Below, in pieces: positions 27,813-38,100 of a stretch of 64,000 nt of DNA (within the stretch, counting starts at the first letter, position 1; each line of letters opens with the position of its first letter). The translations under genes and the position numbers were made by a program. The stretch is from a bacterium A37T11 (GTDB taxonomy: Bacteria; Bacteroidota; Bacteroidia; Sphingobacteriales; Sphingobacteriaceae): positions 56,204 to 120,203 of the forward strand of contig FOBR01000019.1 of NCBI GenBank assembly GCA_900109895.1. Reading direction: 5' to 3'. The notes below the pieces were generated by a model. That model saw nothing but the letters and a program-made list of their open reading frames with translations. It had not been told where the DNA came from and did not search any database.

Positions 27813-28805
27813 ATGCGCGTTAAACCAATTCGGTTAATATTGATACCTCCATGGCTGCTTCTTGCCATGCTGACATTGACTAATGCATCCAGGCCACTTA
27901 AAACCTATCAAGGCACTTCAGATACCACATTCAGCTCAAAAACCATCCATGAATACAACGGCGCGACCTATCAGCTTAAATTGGCATTTGACAGTGTGGG
28001 CAAGCCGGCCTATTACCATAGTTCGGTTTATACGGAAGTATGTACAGACAGTGTGTGTAAGCCCGTATTTATTAACTTATATTGGGACCTACTGGGAAAT
28101 TACCAGCGGTATGACTTTCCGAATGGGGAGATCTTAACCAAAATTGACCACCAGCCTTTTAAAGAAGAAGACTACCAGCGGTTGCAGGATATCCTGAGCA
28201 ATGAAAACTCCTTGCTCAAAGAGTTTAAAGTGGAAGACCTTATTGACAGCAGCACGCAGCGATTGTCTGATAGCGTTGATGCTGTCACAGGCGCAACCAA
28301 TAAAACCATCAAAAGCGAAGTCATTGATGGAGCGCTCTATACCTGTTATACCCTGTGGCATATTGTACACGGGCGAGTTACTGATACCATCCGGCGCGTT
28401 ACTGACAGTTTGATGAACAGCACCCTATTACATGATTTTCTGAAAGGCGGCAATTATCATTACCAATACTATGCCTTGGGGCGGGTAATGGGGCAAAACG
28501 GCTGGCCCGAACCTGAATACGAAAGTGAGGTACTGGGTCTTTTGCGCGGAGATAACGTTTTTCTTGCACGCAACATCCTTAACCAGCTTTCGCCCGATGT
28601 ATTTGCAGGGCAAAAAAAGCAAACATGGCTGTGGCAAACCTTTATGCAGGCTAATTATGCACTAAAACTAGCCATTCTGCGAAAATTGGATGGAATGGAA
28701 TTGCAAGCGCCCATACTACAAGCGCTCAAAGAACAACAAAAGACATACAATGAAGAAATCAGTGGACTCATTTCCAAACAATTAAACAAGTATAAGCAAA
28801 ATTAA
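27813..28805 (+). CDS. Exported protein of unknown function with an FMN-attachment-like motif
   Basis: The 330-residue protein has an N-terminal signal or anchor (residues 7-26). Residues 45-110 form beta-rich sequence with two cysteines (EVCTDSVCKPVF, Cys77 and Cys82). Residues 154-170 read SVDAVTGATNKTIKSEV, close to the D(A/G)(V/I)(S/T)GAT.T motif at which FMN-binding domain proteins (RnfG/NqrC type) accept covalent FMN. The C-terminal half is helical. I do not recognise the whole protein. It is followed after 37 bp by the FAD oxidoreductase gene, so a redox role is possible. Confidence 0.7.
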   Translation: MRVKPIRLILIPPWLLLAMLTLTNASRPLKTYQGTSDTTFSSKTIHEYNGATYQLKLAFDSVGKPAYYHSSVYTEVCTDSVCKPVFINLYWDLLGNYQRYDFPNGEILTKIDHQPFKEEDYQRLQDILSNENSLLKEFKVEDLIDSSTQRLSDSVDAVTGATNKTIKSEVIDGALYTCYTLWHIVHGRVTDTIRRVTDSLMNSTLLHDFLKGGNYHYQYYALGRVMGQNGWPEPEYESEVLGLLRGDNVFLARNILNQLSPDVFAGQKKQTWLWQTFMQANYALKLAILRKLDGMELQAPILQALKEQQKTYNEEISGLISKQLNKYKQN

Positions 28806-28842
28806 AAATACACAAAAATTAGCTACAAAAAAAACAGTTGTT

Positions 28843-30681
28843 ATGAATATACAAATGATCAGGAACATTATGTGCCAATTAGCGTTGCTAACGGGTATGA
28901 TTCCGTCCTTATCAGCCCAAGAGCAAGTCCTGGTAGAAGCAGAATCCTTTAAAAATACTGGCGGATGGGTTATTGATCAACAAGCCTATCCGGTGCTGCA
29001 GTCGTCCTACCTTATGGCCCACGGCATGGGCCGACCGGTAGCCGATGCGGTTACGCAGGTTCAATTTCCGAAAGCAGGCTCTTACCACTTATGGGTAAAA
29101 ACCAAAGACTGGGCGCCCTTCCCTAAAGGGCCTGGAAAATTTGAAGTATGGTTAAATGGCAAAGCCGTAGGCGGAACCTTTGGTGAAAGCGGAATAGCCG
29201 GCTGGAAATGGTATGATGGTGGCCAAGTAAAGGTTGATCAGGTACAGAGTGAGCTGCGGCTCAAAGATCTGAGCGGCTTTAACGGACGCTGCGATGCCCT
29301 CTATTTTACCAGCGGCAGCGCCGCCCCCCCGCAAGATTCGGCAGGAATGGCCCAATTGCGTAAAAAATTACTGAAATTGGGTGACAGCCCCGCGCAGGAA
29401 GGCCCCTTTGACCTCGTGGTGGTAGGCGGTGGAATGGCCGGTACTTGTGCTGCCATCCAGGCATCGCGGCTGGGTCTAAAAGTAGCCCTGGTGCAAGACC
29501 GCCCCGTGTTGGGTGGCAACAACAGCTCTGAGGTACGGGTTCACCTCATGGGCGATATCGACAAAAATTATTATCCCAAATTGGGGCGTATCGTAAGGGA
29601 ACTTGACAATGGCGATCCGGGCAATGGCGACCCGGAAGCCAAATCCTATGGTGATAAACGCAAATCAGACATCGTGAAAGCCGAAAGGAACCTCAGTCTG
29701 TTCCTGAACACCTATGTTTATCAGGTAGAAAAAGAAAGGAATCATATTAAGGCTGTGATCGGCAGAAACACCATTACCAATAAAGAGACTAAAATTAGTG
29801 GCATCTATTTTTCAGACTGCACAGGGGATGGTACGGTGGGCTACCTGGCCGGGGCCGAATACCGGATGGGCAGGGAAAGCCGGGACGAAACCGGGGAAAG
29901 TTTTGCACCAGAAAAAGCCGATAATTTCACCTTAGGTACCTCTAATTTGTGGGCATCGCTACCTACCGATTCAGTAACCGAATTTCCGGAAACCCCCTGG
30001 GCCCTACCCTTTACGGATGAATATCATATAGATGAAGAAAAATCTGACTGGCAATGGGAAACGGGTTTTGGCAATTTCAACACCATCACGCAAGCCGAGG
30101 AAATCCGTGACCATAACCTGCGGGCCATCTACGGCAATTGGTCTTATTTGAAACATCATAAAACAGAAAAATATGGTAAAAGACAACTGGCCTGGGTAGC
30201 CTATATTGGTGGCAAACGGGAGTCGCGTCGCCTCATCGGCGACCATGTTTTAACACAGATGGATATCATAGAAGGCAAAATGTATCCTGATGCAACCGCC
30301 ACCGCCACCTGGACCATCGACCTGCATTTTCCCCAAGAAAAGAATGCTCTTTACTTTCCGGGTGAAGAGTTTTTTGCCAGTACCAAACATATAAAAGTGG
30401 CTCCTTATACCATTCCCTACCGTTGCCTGTATAGCAAAAACATAGACAACCTATTCATGGCCGGGCGGGATATTAGTACCACGCATGTGGCCTTCGGCAG
30501 CACGCGGGTTATGCGTACGTGCGGTATGATGGGCGAAGTGGTGGGAATGGCAGCCTCCATAGCCAAAAAACATAGCACTACACCAAGGGGAGTATATCAG
30601 GACTACCTTAAAGAACTTGTGTCCATGGCGCAGGATGGAGAGGAGTTTCAACTGAATCCTGAACCTAAAGAAAAGCGATGA
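28843..30681 (+). CDS. Secreted FAD-dependent oxidoreductase with an N-terminal carbohydrate-binding-like domain
   Basis: The 612-residue protein has a signal peptide (residues 1-25). A jelly-roll sugar-binding-like domain follows (about 27-170, VEAESFKNTGGWVIDQ, FEVWLNGKAVGG). The PF12831 FAD oxidoreductase domain starts with the dinucleotide loop VVVGGGMAGTCAA (about 192-204) and the E/D-position VALVQDRPVLGGNNSSEV. NLFMAGRDIS and STRVMRTCGMMGE near the end close the FAD site. It likely oxidises a sugar or polyol in the periplasm. It is followed by sugar-isomerase-like and esterase genes in the same direction. Confidence 0.87.
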   Translation: MNIQMIRNIMCQLALLTGMIPSLSAQEQVLVEAESFKNTGGWVIDQQAYPVLQSSYLMAHGMGRPVADAVTQVQFPKAGSYHLWVKTKDWAPFPKGPGKFEVWLNGKAVGGTFGESGIAGWKWYDGGQVKVDQVQSELRLKDLSGFNGRCDALYFTSGSAAPPQDSAGMAQLRKKLLKLGDSPAQEGPFDLVVVGGGMAGTCAAIQASRLGLKVALVQDRPVLGGNNSSEVRVHLMGDIDKNYYPKLGRIVRELDNGDPGNGDPEAKSYGDKRKSDIVKAERNLSLFLNTYVYQVEKERNHIKAVIGRNTITNKETKISGIYFSDCTGDGTVGYLAGAEYRMGRESRDETGESFAPEKADNFTLGTSNLWASLPTDSVTEFPETPWALPFTDEYHIDEEKSDWQWETGFGNFNTITQAEEIRDHNLRAIYGNWSYLKHHKTEKYGKRQLAWVAYIGGKRESRRLIGDHVLTQMDIIEGKMYPDATATATWTIDLHFPQEKNALYFPGEEFFASTKHIKVAPYTIPYRCLYSKNIDNLFMAGRDISTTHVAFGSTRVMRTCGMMGEVVGMAASIAKKHSTTPRGVYQDYLKELVSMAQDGEEFQLNPEPKEKR

Positions 30682-30733
30682 AAACGTTTGCGAAGAAAAC
30701 GTTTGCGCAGTAAAGTATTAATCCCTACATTTA
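30681..30733 (+). promoter_or_regulatory. Promoter with twin LacI-type operator half-copies
   Basis: AAAACGTTTGCG occurs twice (30681-30692 and 30696-30707), with a 15-bp period, directly after the FAD gene. The AACGTT core matches the centre of LacI-family operators. The second copy contains the -33 TTTG (30702-30705), and TACATTTA (30726-30733, 7 of 8 to TAnnTTTG) follows after 20 nt. This would drive the TIM-barrel gene under LacI-type control. Confidence 0.5.
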
Positions 30734-30763
30734 TCGGCACTAATATAAACAGCATAAAGTGTT

Positions 30764-31621
30764 ATGAATTCAAGAAGAAAATTCTTACAAAAAGGGGGGG
30801 CTGGCTTACTAGCTGCAACACTGCTTCCGCTCACTAAAAATTTGGCTTCCTCGTCGGGAAACGCCTATAATTACGATCAAAAGTCAAGCGAAGCTTTTGA
30901 TATTAGCATTGCAGGATACAGCTTTCTCAATTTTAAACTTGATGAATCACTAGCGATGATGAAAAAGGTTGATGTGCATTACCTCTGCATCAAAGATTTT
31001 CATTTGCCTTATAAAAGCACCGATGCCGAAATCGCAGCGTTTCACCAAAAGCTCAAAGACCATGGAGTTACCGGATATGCGGTAGGCCCCATTTATATGA
31101 AAACACATCAGGAAATTGACGATGCCTTTATCTATGCCAAGCGTGTAGGGGTCAAATTGATGATCGGTATCCCCAACATTGAAGATTTGCCCTATATTTC
31201 GGCCAAAGTGAAAGAATTCGATATCCGATATGGTATACATAATCATGGCCCACAAGATAAGTTATACCCCAATGCCACAGTGGTATATAACCATGTAAAG
31301 GATCTGGACCCACGCGTGGGACTTTGTTTCGATATGGGACACGACACTCGCGACGGTCAGGATCCAGTGGCAGACTTAAAGAAATATGGAAGCCGTATTT
31401 TCGAAATTCATCTTAAAAATGTCACTGCGGCTACTAACGAAGGCACAACCTGCGAGCTTGATCGGGGCGTTATAAATATTCCTGCTTTCATTAAAATGTT
31501 GCGTAGAATTGGTTACACCGGAAAATGTGCACTGGAATATGAAAAAGATATGAAAGACCCCCTGGCAGGCATAGCAGAATCTGTAGGTTATTACCACGGG
31601 GTTGTTGACGGTACACGTTAG
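30764..31621 (+). CDS. Tat-exported TIM-barrel protein (sugar isomerase/epimerase-like)
   Basis: The 285-residue protein starts with a twin-arginine signal (NSRRKFLQKGGAGLLAATLLP). The AP-endonuclease-2-type TIM barrel then follows, with IHNHGPQDKL near residue 165, LCFDMGHDTRDG near 187 and a C-terminal CALEYEKD. These are the metal-ligand positions of xylose-isomerase-like sugar epimerases. A Tat signal fits cofactor or metal loading in the cytoplasm. It lies between the FAD oxidoreductase and sialate esterase genes, so the three may process one sugar. Confidence 0.87.
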   Translation: MNSRRKFLQKGGAGLLAATLLPLTKNLASSSGNAYNYDQKSSEAFDISIAGYSFLNFKLDESLAMMKKVDVHYLCIKDFHLPYKSTDAEIAAFHQKLKDHGVTGYAVGPIYMKTHQEIDDAFIYAKRVGVKLMIGIPNIEDLPYISAKVKEFDIRYGIHNHGPQDKLYPNATVVYNHVKDLDPRVGLCFDMGHDTRDGQDPVADLKKYGSRIFEIHLKNVTAATNEGTTCELDRGVINIPAFIKMLRRIGYTGKCALEYEKDMKDPLAGIAESVGYYHGVVDGTR

Positions 31622-31645
31622 TATTTATTAAAATAACCCTAAATT

Positions 31646-33121
31646 ATGAAAAGAAAAAGTATCTATTTCTTCCTGTTGTCGTTTTGCTTTTGGGGTATTC
31701 AGGCCGTCATGGGCGAAGTAAGGCTTCCCAAGATCTTTGGGAACGGAATGATTTTGCAACGTGACCGGCCCATTACCATTTGGGGTTGGGCAGATCCGGG
31801 TGAAGCCATTAGCGTTAGCCTGGACAAACAAACCAAAAGTACCACAGCCCGCAGCGACGGAAAATGGTCACTTAAATTAAATGCCGAAAAAGCAGGCGGG
31901 CCTTACGAGCTGCAGGTGAAAGGAAATAACAATATTACGTTAACCGATGTATTACTGGGCGACATCTGGCTATGCTCTGGCCAGTCAAACATGGAATTTG
32001 AGCTGGAACGCGCCAATAATGGAAAGGAAGAAATTGCAGCGGCCAATTATCCACAAATAAGGCAGATCAAGATTCCGCGTATTGTAGCCGGAAATCCGCA
32101 GGATGATATTAATGGTGAAGTTACCTGGAAAACAGCCACGCCCGAAAACGTCGGCAAATTCACAGCCGTTGGTTATTTTTTCGCCAAAGGTTTGTATAAA
32201 GACCTCCACGTTCCCATTGGCCTTATTAACTCTTCGTGGGGCGGAACCATGATCGAAACTTGGATCAGCAAAGAAGCCTTTGAACAGACAAGTTCGTTTA
32301 AGGATGCCATTACCAACTTTACAGAAGTGCCTTTGAATACATTAAATAAAGCACAGCCAAATAACTATCCAACTCTGTTGTTCAATGCTATGATCAACCC
32401 AATAATTCCATTTGCCATCAAGGGGGCCCTGTGGTACCAGGGCGAAACCAATGCAAGCCGCGGATACCAGTACAGGGAGGCCTTTCCGCTTTTGATCAAT
32501 GACTGGCGGAAGCGTTGGGGACAAGGCGATTTTCCATTCTATTTTGTACAGCTGGCCAGTTATAAAGCAGCTGGGGGTACCGTTGAAAAAGGGAGTAGCT
32601 GGGCTGAGCTACGCGAATCGCAGGCTAAAACCCTGTCTTTGCTCCATACGGGTATGGCGGTTATAACGGATATTGGGTTAACCAATGATATTCACCCGAC
32701 TAATAAACAAGATGTCGGCAAACGGCTGGAAGCCGTGGCCCTGCATGATGCCTATGGGAAAAAAGTAGTATACACCGGGCCTACTTATAAAGATATAAAG
32801 GTGGCAGGTAATCAAGTTACAGTAAGCTTTAATGAAGTGAACGGGGGGTTGATTACCAAAGATGGCTCTGTCAATGTCTTAGGATTTGCTGTCGCCGGAG
32901 ATGACCAGCAATTTAAGCCTGCCAAGGCTAAGATTGCAGGTGATAAAGTCGTCGTGGTGAGCGATAGCGTAAGCAAACCGGTAGCTGTACGCTACAGTTG
33001 GGCTGATGATGCCGGCACTAGCAATCTTTATAATAAAGAAGGATTCCCAGCAGGACCTTTCCGAACAGATAACTGGCCAGCGTTTACCAAAGCAAACCTC
33101 TTCAGCGTTAAAAAGCCTTAA
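31646..33121 (+). CDS. Sialate O-acetylesterase (SGNH-type carbohydrate esterase)
   Basis: The 491-residue protein has a signal peptide. An N-terminal beta domain (LPKIFGNGMILQRDRPITIWGWADPGE) is followed by an SGNH esterase domain with the nucleophile Ser in CSGQSNMEF (about residue 114) and the catalytic Asp/His pair in DIHPTNKQDVGKRL. LINSSWGGTMIETWIS and KGALWYQGETNA are family signatures. It removes O-acetyl groups from sialic acid or other sugars. It ends 24 bp before a strong terminator and shares a direction and short spacing with the TIM-barrel gene. Confidence 0.92.
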   Translation: MKRKSIYFFLLSFCFWGIQAVMGEVRLPKIFGNGMILQRDRPITIWGWADPGEAISVSLDKQTKSTTARSDGKWSLKLNAEKAGGPYELQVKGNNNITLTDVLLGDIWLCSGQSNMEFELERANNGKEEIAAANYPQIRQIKIPRIVAGNPQDDINGEVTWKTATPENVGKFTAVGYFFAKGLYKDLHVPIGLINSSWGGTMIETWISKEAFEQTSSFKDAITNFTEVPLNTLNKAQPNNYPTLLFNAMINPIIPFAIKGALWYQGETNASRGYQYREAFPLLINDWRKRWGQGDFPFYFVQLASYKAAGGTVEKGSSWAELRESQAKTLSLLHTGMAVITDIGLTNDIHPTNKQDVGKRLEAVALHDAYGKKVVYTGPTYKDIKVAGNQVTVSFNEVNGGLITKDGSVNVLGFAVAGDDQQFKPAKAKIAGDKVVVVSDSVSKPVAVRYSWADDAGTSNLYNKEGFPAGPFRTDNWPAFTKANLFSVKKP

Positions 33122-33144
33122 AAATAATCTTTACGGAATATAAG

Positions 33145-33185
33145 AAATACCGGCCATTTGCCCAAAGCGAATGGCCGGTATTTTT
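33145..33185 (+). terminator. Rho-independent terminator
   Basis: AAATACCGGCCAT (33145-33157) pairs perfectly with ATGGCCGGTATTT (33171-33183), followed by more T. It closes the oxidoreductase-esterase gene group. Confidence 0.92.
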
Positions 33186-33232
33186 ATAAACAAAATTTTT
33201 TAACTATTATTTAGATTTGTTATAAATAGAGG

Positions 33233-33240
33233 TATCTTTG
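33233..33240 (+). promoter_or_regulatory. Bacteroidota -7 element TATCTTTG
   Basis: This exact TAnnTTTG match lies 13 bp upstream of the PepSY gene ATG. The nearest TTTG (33216-33219) is only 13 nt away, which is short for the -33 element. Confidence 0.38.
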
Positions 33241-33253
33241 CTTTGTAAAAGAT

Positions 33254-34543
33254 ATGACTCTTCGAAAAAAATTACCAGCAAAAAAGTATTCCAGATCTCT
33301 TTTTTACCGGATATCTGCTTGGCTGCATTTGTGGCTTGGGCTGGTAACCGGTATTATCGTAGTAATAGTCTGCCTCACAGGGTGCATCTGGATGTTCAAT
33401 GAAGAAATTACTAATTTATTGGAACCAAAAACACGGGTTAAACATCGTGATCAGGCTGTATTGACTCCCTCCCAACTGCAGGAGGTAGTGAAAAAAAACT
33501 ATCCTGGCAAACACCCTACCTATGCCTCCTATAGAATGGGATCGGCCATATATGTGGGCGTCACGAGTGGTGAAAAGAAGCCTCCAGGCAAAAAGGTGGG
33601 CCGGCGTGGTGGTGAAATTAGTTTGCGTATAAACCCCTATTCAGGTCAGATTGTAAAAGTAACAGAAACTAAAGAAGGTCAAACTGATTTTTTTCGGTTT
33701 ATTCTTAATGGGCACCGGTTTCTATGGCTCCCTTATGAAATCGGCAGGCCCATTGTTAATTATAGCATCCTTATATTTATCATCACCCTCATCACTGGCA
33801 TGGTGCTTTGGTGGCCCAAAAAATGGAATAAAAGCACGCGCGATAAAAGTTTTAAAGTAAAATGGGATGGTAGCCCCAAGCGTGTAAACTACGACCTTCA
33901 TAACGTTTTTGGATTTTATACCCTCCTTATATTATTTGCAGTGGCCACTACCGGCATCGTCTACGGCATTCAATGGTTTAGCAAAAGCCTCTACTGGGTA
34001 AGCACAGGCGGGCAAACACTCCCCGCATTTGAACGCAGCGAGTCCGATTCGCTACAGGTTAACAAGCACTACAGCCTTTCACAGGCTATGGACCTAGCCT
34101 GGAACAAGGTGCTCCATAAACATCCCGATGCCCAGGGCTTTTATTACAGCTTTCCTGAAGCAGACGATGTTAAATCGACCATCGGTATCTATATATACCC
34201 CAGTGCCGGGAAAAATTTTAATAATCGCAATTACGTATTTGACCAGCATACCCTCAAACCCCTTAAGGGCTATGCCTTGTCTAGTAAAGACTTCTCTGAG
34301 TCTAATTTCGGCGAAAAGTTACGCCGTATGAATTACGATATCCACATTGGTTCAATATTGGGCCTTACCGGCAGGTGCATTGTTTTTTTTGCGACACTTA
34401 TCGGAGCCTCACTACCCATCACCGGTTTTATCATCTGGTGGGGTAAACGAAAGAAAAGACCGAAATCCATTAACAAACAAACCAATCGTATTCAACATCT
34501 ACGGCCAGGGGAGTTTAATCGGTGGCCACAGCCCGTAAAATAA
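33254..34543 (+). CDS. PepSY-associated transmembrane protein
   Basis: The 429-residue protein has four membrane segments: one near residues 22-46 (LHLWLGLVTGIIVVIVCLTGCIWMF), one near 172-192 with GMVLWWPKKWN, one near 217-238, and one near 370-395 ending WWGKRKKRPKS. Periplasmic PepSY-type regions lie between them. Conserved His residues (LHLWLG, NGHRFLWLP, DLHNVFGFY, DIHIGSI) fit haem or metal handling. Such proteins often act with TonB-dependent siderophore receptors in iron reduction or uptake. It is a single gene. Confidence 0.87.
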   Translation: MTLRKKLPAKKYSRSLFYRISAWLHLWLGLVTGIIVVIVCLTGCIWMFNEEITNLLEPKTRVKHRDQAVLTPSQLQEVVKKNYPGKHPTYASYRMGSAIYVGVTSGEKKPPGKKVGRRGGEISLRINPYSGQIVKVTETKEGQTDFFRFILNGHRFLWLPYEIGRPIVNYSILIFIITLITGMVLWWPKKWNKSTRDKSFKVKWDGSPKRVNYDLHNVFGFYTLLILFAVATTGIVYGIQWFSKSLYWVSTGGQTLPAFERSESDSLQVNKHYSLSQAMDLAWNKVLHKHPDAQGFYYSFPEADDVKSTIGIYIYPSAGKNFNNRNYVFDQHTLKPLKGYALSSKDFSESNFGEKLRRMNYDIHIGSILGLTGRCIVFFATLIGASLPITGFIIWWGKRKKRPKSINKQTNRIQHLRPGEFNRWPQPVK

Positions 34544-35135
34544 CCTATCCATTTATTTTATGTTACAATACGCTGTTTTTTGATGTATCTATTTGAATAG
34601 ATTAATTATGTTAGAATTTTTTAGTGAAATAGATGGATTTAACAGTTTTTTATACTTTTAAAATATTATGTTTGCCTAAAAAATGCTGTTACAATGTATG
34701 CATGATTATAAATTATAGCATTCCAAATTTATCTTTAAAATCCCTTTTTAACGCTATCTAAAACATTTTTATACCTAAATGTTCACATTATATTTAACAT
34801 TTTTTAACAAAAACTTGTCGCACAATTTTTAAGTCGTATTTTTGATTTTAGAAAAACAAAGTAAGTCCATTTCCGTTTTGGACTGTTATTTTAGGTAATT
34901 TAAGTATCTATTTTACTAGATATTCATTTTATAAAGGCAGAAAATAGTTAGTATTCTATTTTTTTAGTATTATTTAAAACAAATACTGCTAATTGTAAAG
35001 AGTAAAACTTATTCATGAAAAAAAGGAGCTGAATATGATTTAGAGAATAAAAACCCCCCGAAAAAAACAAGTGTATAGTGTAAAACACATAAAATTTAAA
35101 AGCAACCGTACAATTTTTAACTAACACACAATCAC
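34544..35135 (+). promoter_or_regulatory. AT-rich upstream region with SusC promoter and long leader
   Basis: No gene is seen in these 592 bp. CTTG (34814-34817) is followed after 19 nt by TATTTTTG (34837-34844), a good Bacteroidota promoter. The start site would be near 34851 and the leader about 285 nt long. A small hairpin AGTCCA/TGGACT (34864-34869 with 34879-34884) lies near the predicted 5' end. The leader length leaves room for RNA-level control, but no known riboswitch was recognised. Confidence 0.5.
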
Positions 35136-38100
35136 ATGAAACATAAACTACTTAGCTTCTGCCTGCTGTGTATAACGCTGATGGGTTCAGCGTATGCACA
35201 GGAAAGAAGGATCAGTGGAAAGGTAACTGCAGCAGGCAGTGGAGAACCGATACCCGGTGTATCGGTATTGGTGACAGGAACTTCTACAGGTACCACCACT
35301 GATGGAAATGGTAATTATAACCTGAGTATCCCGGATGGTGGCAAATCGCTTAAGTTCCGGTTTATCGGTTATACAGAACTTACCCTTCCTTTGGGTGCCA
35401 GCAGTACGCTTAACGCCGCATTAACAGAAATCTCTTCCGAACTATCCGAAGTGGTCGTAACGGCCATGGGAATATCTAGGTCTCAAAGAAGTTTAGGATA
35501 TTCGGCAACTACGATAAAAGGCGAAGACATTGCGCAAGCCCGAAATACCAATCCAGTTAGTACGCTCGCCGGTAAAGTAGCCGGTGTCCAGATCAATTCG
35601 ATTTCTCCAGATCCGGGTTCTACAGCGTCAGTGGTCATACGCGGGTATTCCTCCATAAACGGTAGTAATCAGGCATTATATGTGGTAGATGGAGTGCCCA
35701 TGCAGAGCAATAGTTTTGATACCGATGGTCATTTCGTAGCGATCAATGGTGCCGGCAATATTTCAGGAGATGACATAGAAACAGTAACTATACTAAAAGG
35801 AGCTGCTGCCAACGCATTATATGGTAGTCGGGCTGCCAACGGTGTTGTGGTTATTACTACAAAGAAAGGTACGAAAGGGAGTAACCACAATTATTCTCTT
35901 CAATACAATGGTGGTTTACAATTACGTCAGGTCTCATTAATGCCAGATATGCAAAATCAATATGGCCAAGGATGGAACGGTACACAAACCTATATCGAAA
36001 ATGCATCCTGGGGTCCACGCTTAGACGGATCAACCCAAGTCTACGGTCCTATTTATGATCACCAGCAATTGATCCATAAGTATTCTGCTGTTAAAAATAA
36101 TGTAAGGGATTTCTTTGATATTGGAAAATCCTGGAACCACAATATTTCACTCAGCGGAGCATCGGATGATAATAAAATCACAAACTACCTATCTTATTCA
36201 TATGCAAAGGATGACGGAATTATGCCTACGGATGCTGATGCCTACAATCGAAATACCATTGCCTATCGCAGCACCTACCAAGGTGCAGATTGGTTTAAAA
36301 TTTCTTCTTCGGTTAACTTCGCCAAGGCACGTACAAATACGGTGGGGAGTTTTCAGGGCACGTCGGTTATTGATGGTCTTTATGAAACCCCGAGGGATGT
36401 ATCTTTGGTCGATAAGCAGGATCTTTCCAGTCCATTCAATAATCCATATGCTTATTTTACCCCTTATGGTATTACCAACCCATATTGGTCGTTAGAAAAC
36501 AATTATAATCAGCTAAATTCAAAGCAGGTATATGGTAAAATACAGGCTGATATAAATCCGATCAAAGCGTTAACCCTTACCTATCGTTTTGGGTATGATT
36601 ATTCGGATTATGATACCAAAATTGGAGTACCCCAAATTAATATATTGGAAGACGATCCACTAATGAACAATAATTATGGGTATGGATATTATAATTTAAA
36701 TCAGGATGGTAGTGTCTATGCCCGATATGGAAAATCTTACGAACTAAACCACGATTTTCTGGCCACATACGATAATAAATTTGATAAACTGTCCGTGACT
36801 GCAATTGTTGGGGCCAATATAAACGAACGGTATTCCACATATATGCTTGGTCAAACGCAGGGCCTGGCATTCGAAACGGGTTTCTGGGATCTAAGTAATG
36901 GTGCAAACAGGTCAGACTTAACGGAAGCGCAATCTAAGAGAAGATTGATTGGAGCCTTAGCAGATTTGACATTTGGTTGGGACGATTATTTATACTTAAA
37001 CTTGACTGCGAGAAATGATTGGTCGTCTACATTGCCGAAGGATCGTAAAAGCTTTTTTTACCCCGGTGCGACCTTAAGTTGGGTATTCACAGAGCAATTA
37101 CCTAAAAATAACGTATTGACATTTGGTAAGGCCAGGTTAGCCTATGGTAAAACTGGTAGTGATGCCAGTCCATATCAGATATATAATACGTTCACGCAAG
37201 CCTTTGCAAATGGGTATTATGGATTGGATATTGCCAAATTTCCTTTCAATGGGGTCAACGCATTCCAGTCTGATGGTACGGCGGGAAGTTCGACTCTACA
37301 ACCAGAGATGACACGTGAATTTGAAGCTGGTTTGGAATTAAAATTTTTTAACAACCGGATAGGATTGGATGCTGCATATTATAATCGGAAAACGAGCGAC
37401 CAGATCTTCACGCTTCCGATAGACCCTTCTACCGGTTACACCAGTTTAGTAACAAACTTTGGGGAGGTACAAAACAAAGGTATTGAACTTTTGCTTACTG
37501 GTACACCTGTACAGACATCGAAATTCCGCTGGGATTTTGGAGTTAATTTTACTATTAACAGGAACAAGGTATTGTCGGTACCAGTAAGTCTTGAAGACGG
37601 GATAGTAAATATCAATAGTTTTTCAGCGGGCAATGATGCCGTATATATGCGGGCAGTGGTGGGGAAACCACTGGGTCAGTACTATACTTACCTTGCAAAG
37701 CATGTGACCGATCAAAGCAGTGAATATTATGGTGCTCCTATTGTGGATGTGGATGGACAACCCGTGTTAAATACTGATATCGAAGATACCGGATTAAATA
37801 TGAATCCAAAATGGACCGGAGGAGCAACCACTTCTTTGTCTGCTTACGGTTTCACCCTAAGTGCTGCCTTAGATGTCCGTTACGGAGGAACCACTTTCTC
37901 CAGAACCAAAAACCTGATGCAGTTTACGGGAAATGGTGTTGCCACGCTATATAATGACCGCCGTCCATTTGTTGTTCCCAATTCTGTCGTAGATAATGGT
38001 GATGGCACCTATTCATCCAATTCTACCCCTATTTACTTGTCAAATACAGGCACTCAAAACTATTTTGATAAGACGGGTTCTGGCAATGGCGGATTGGCCT

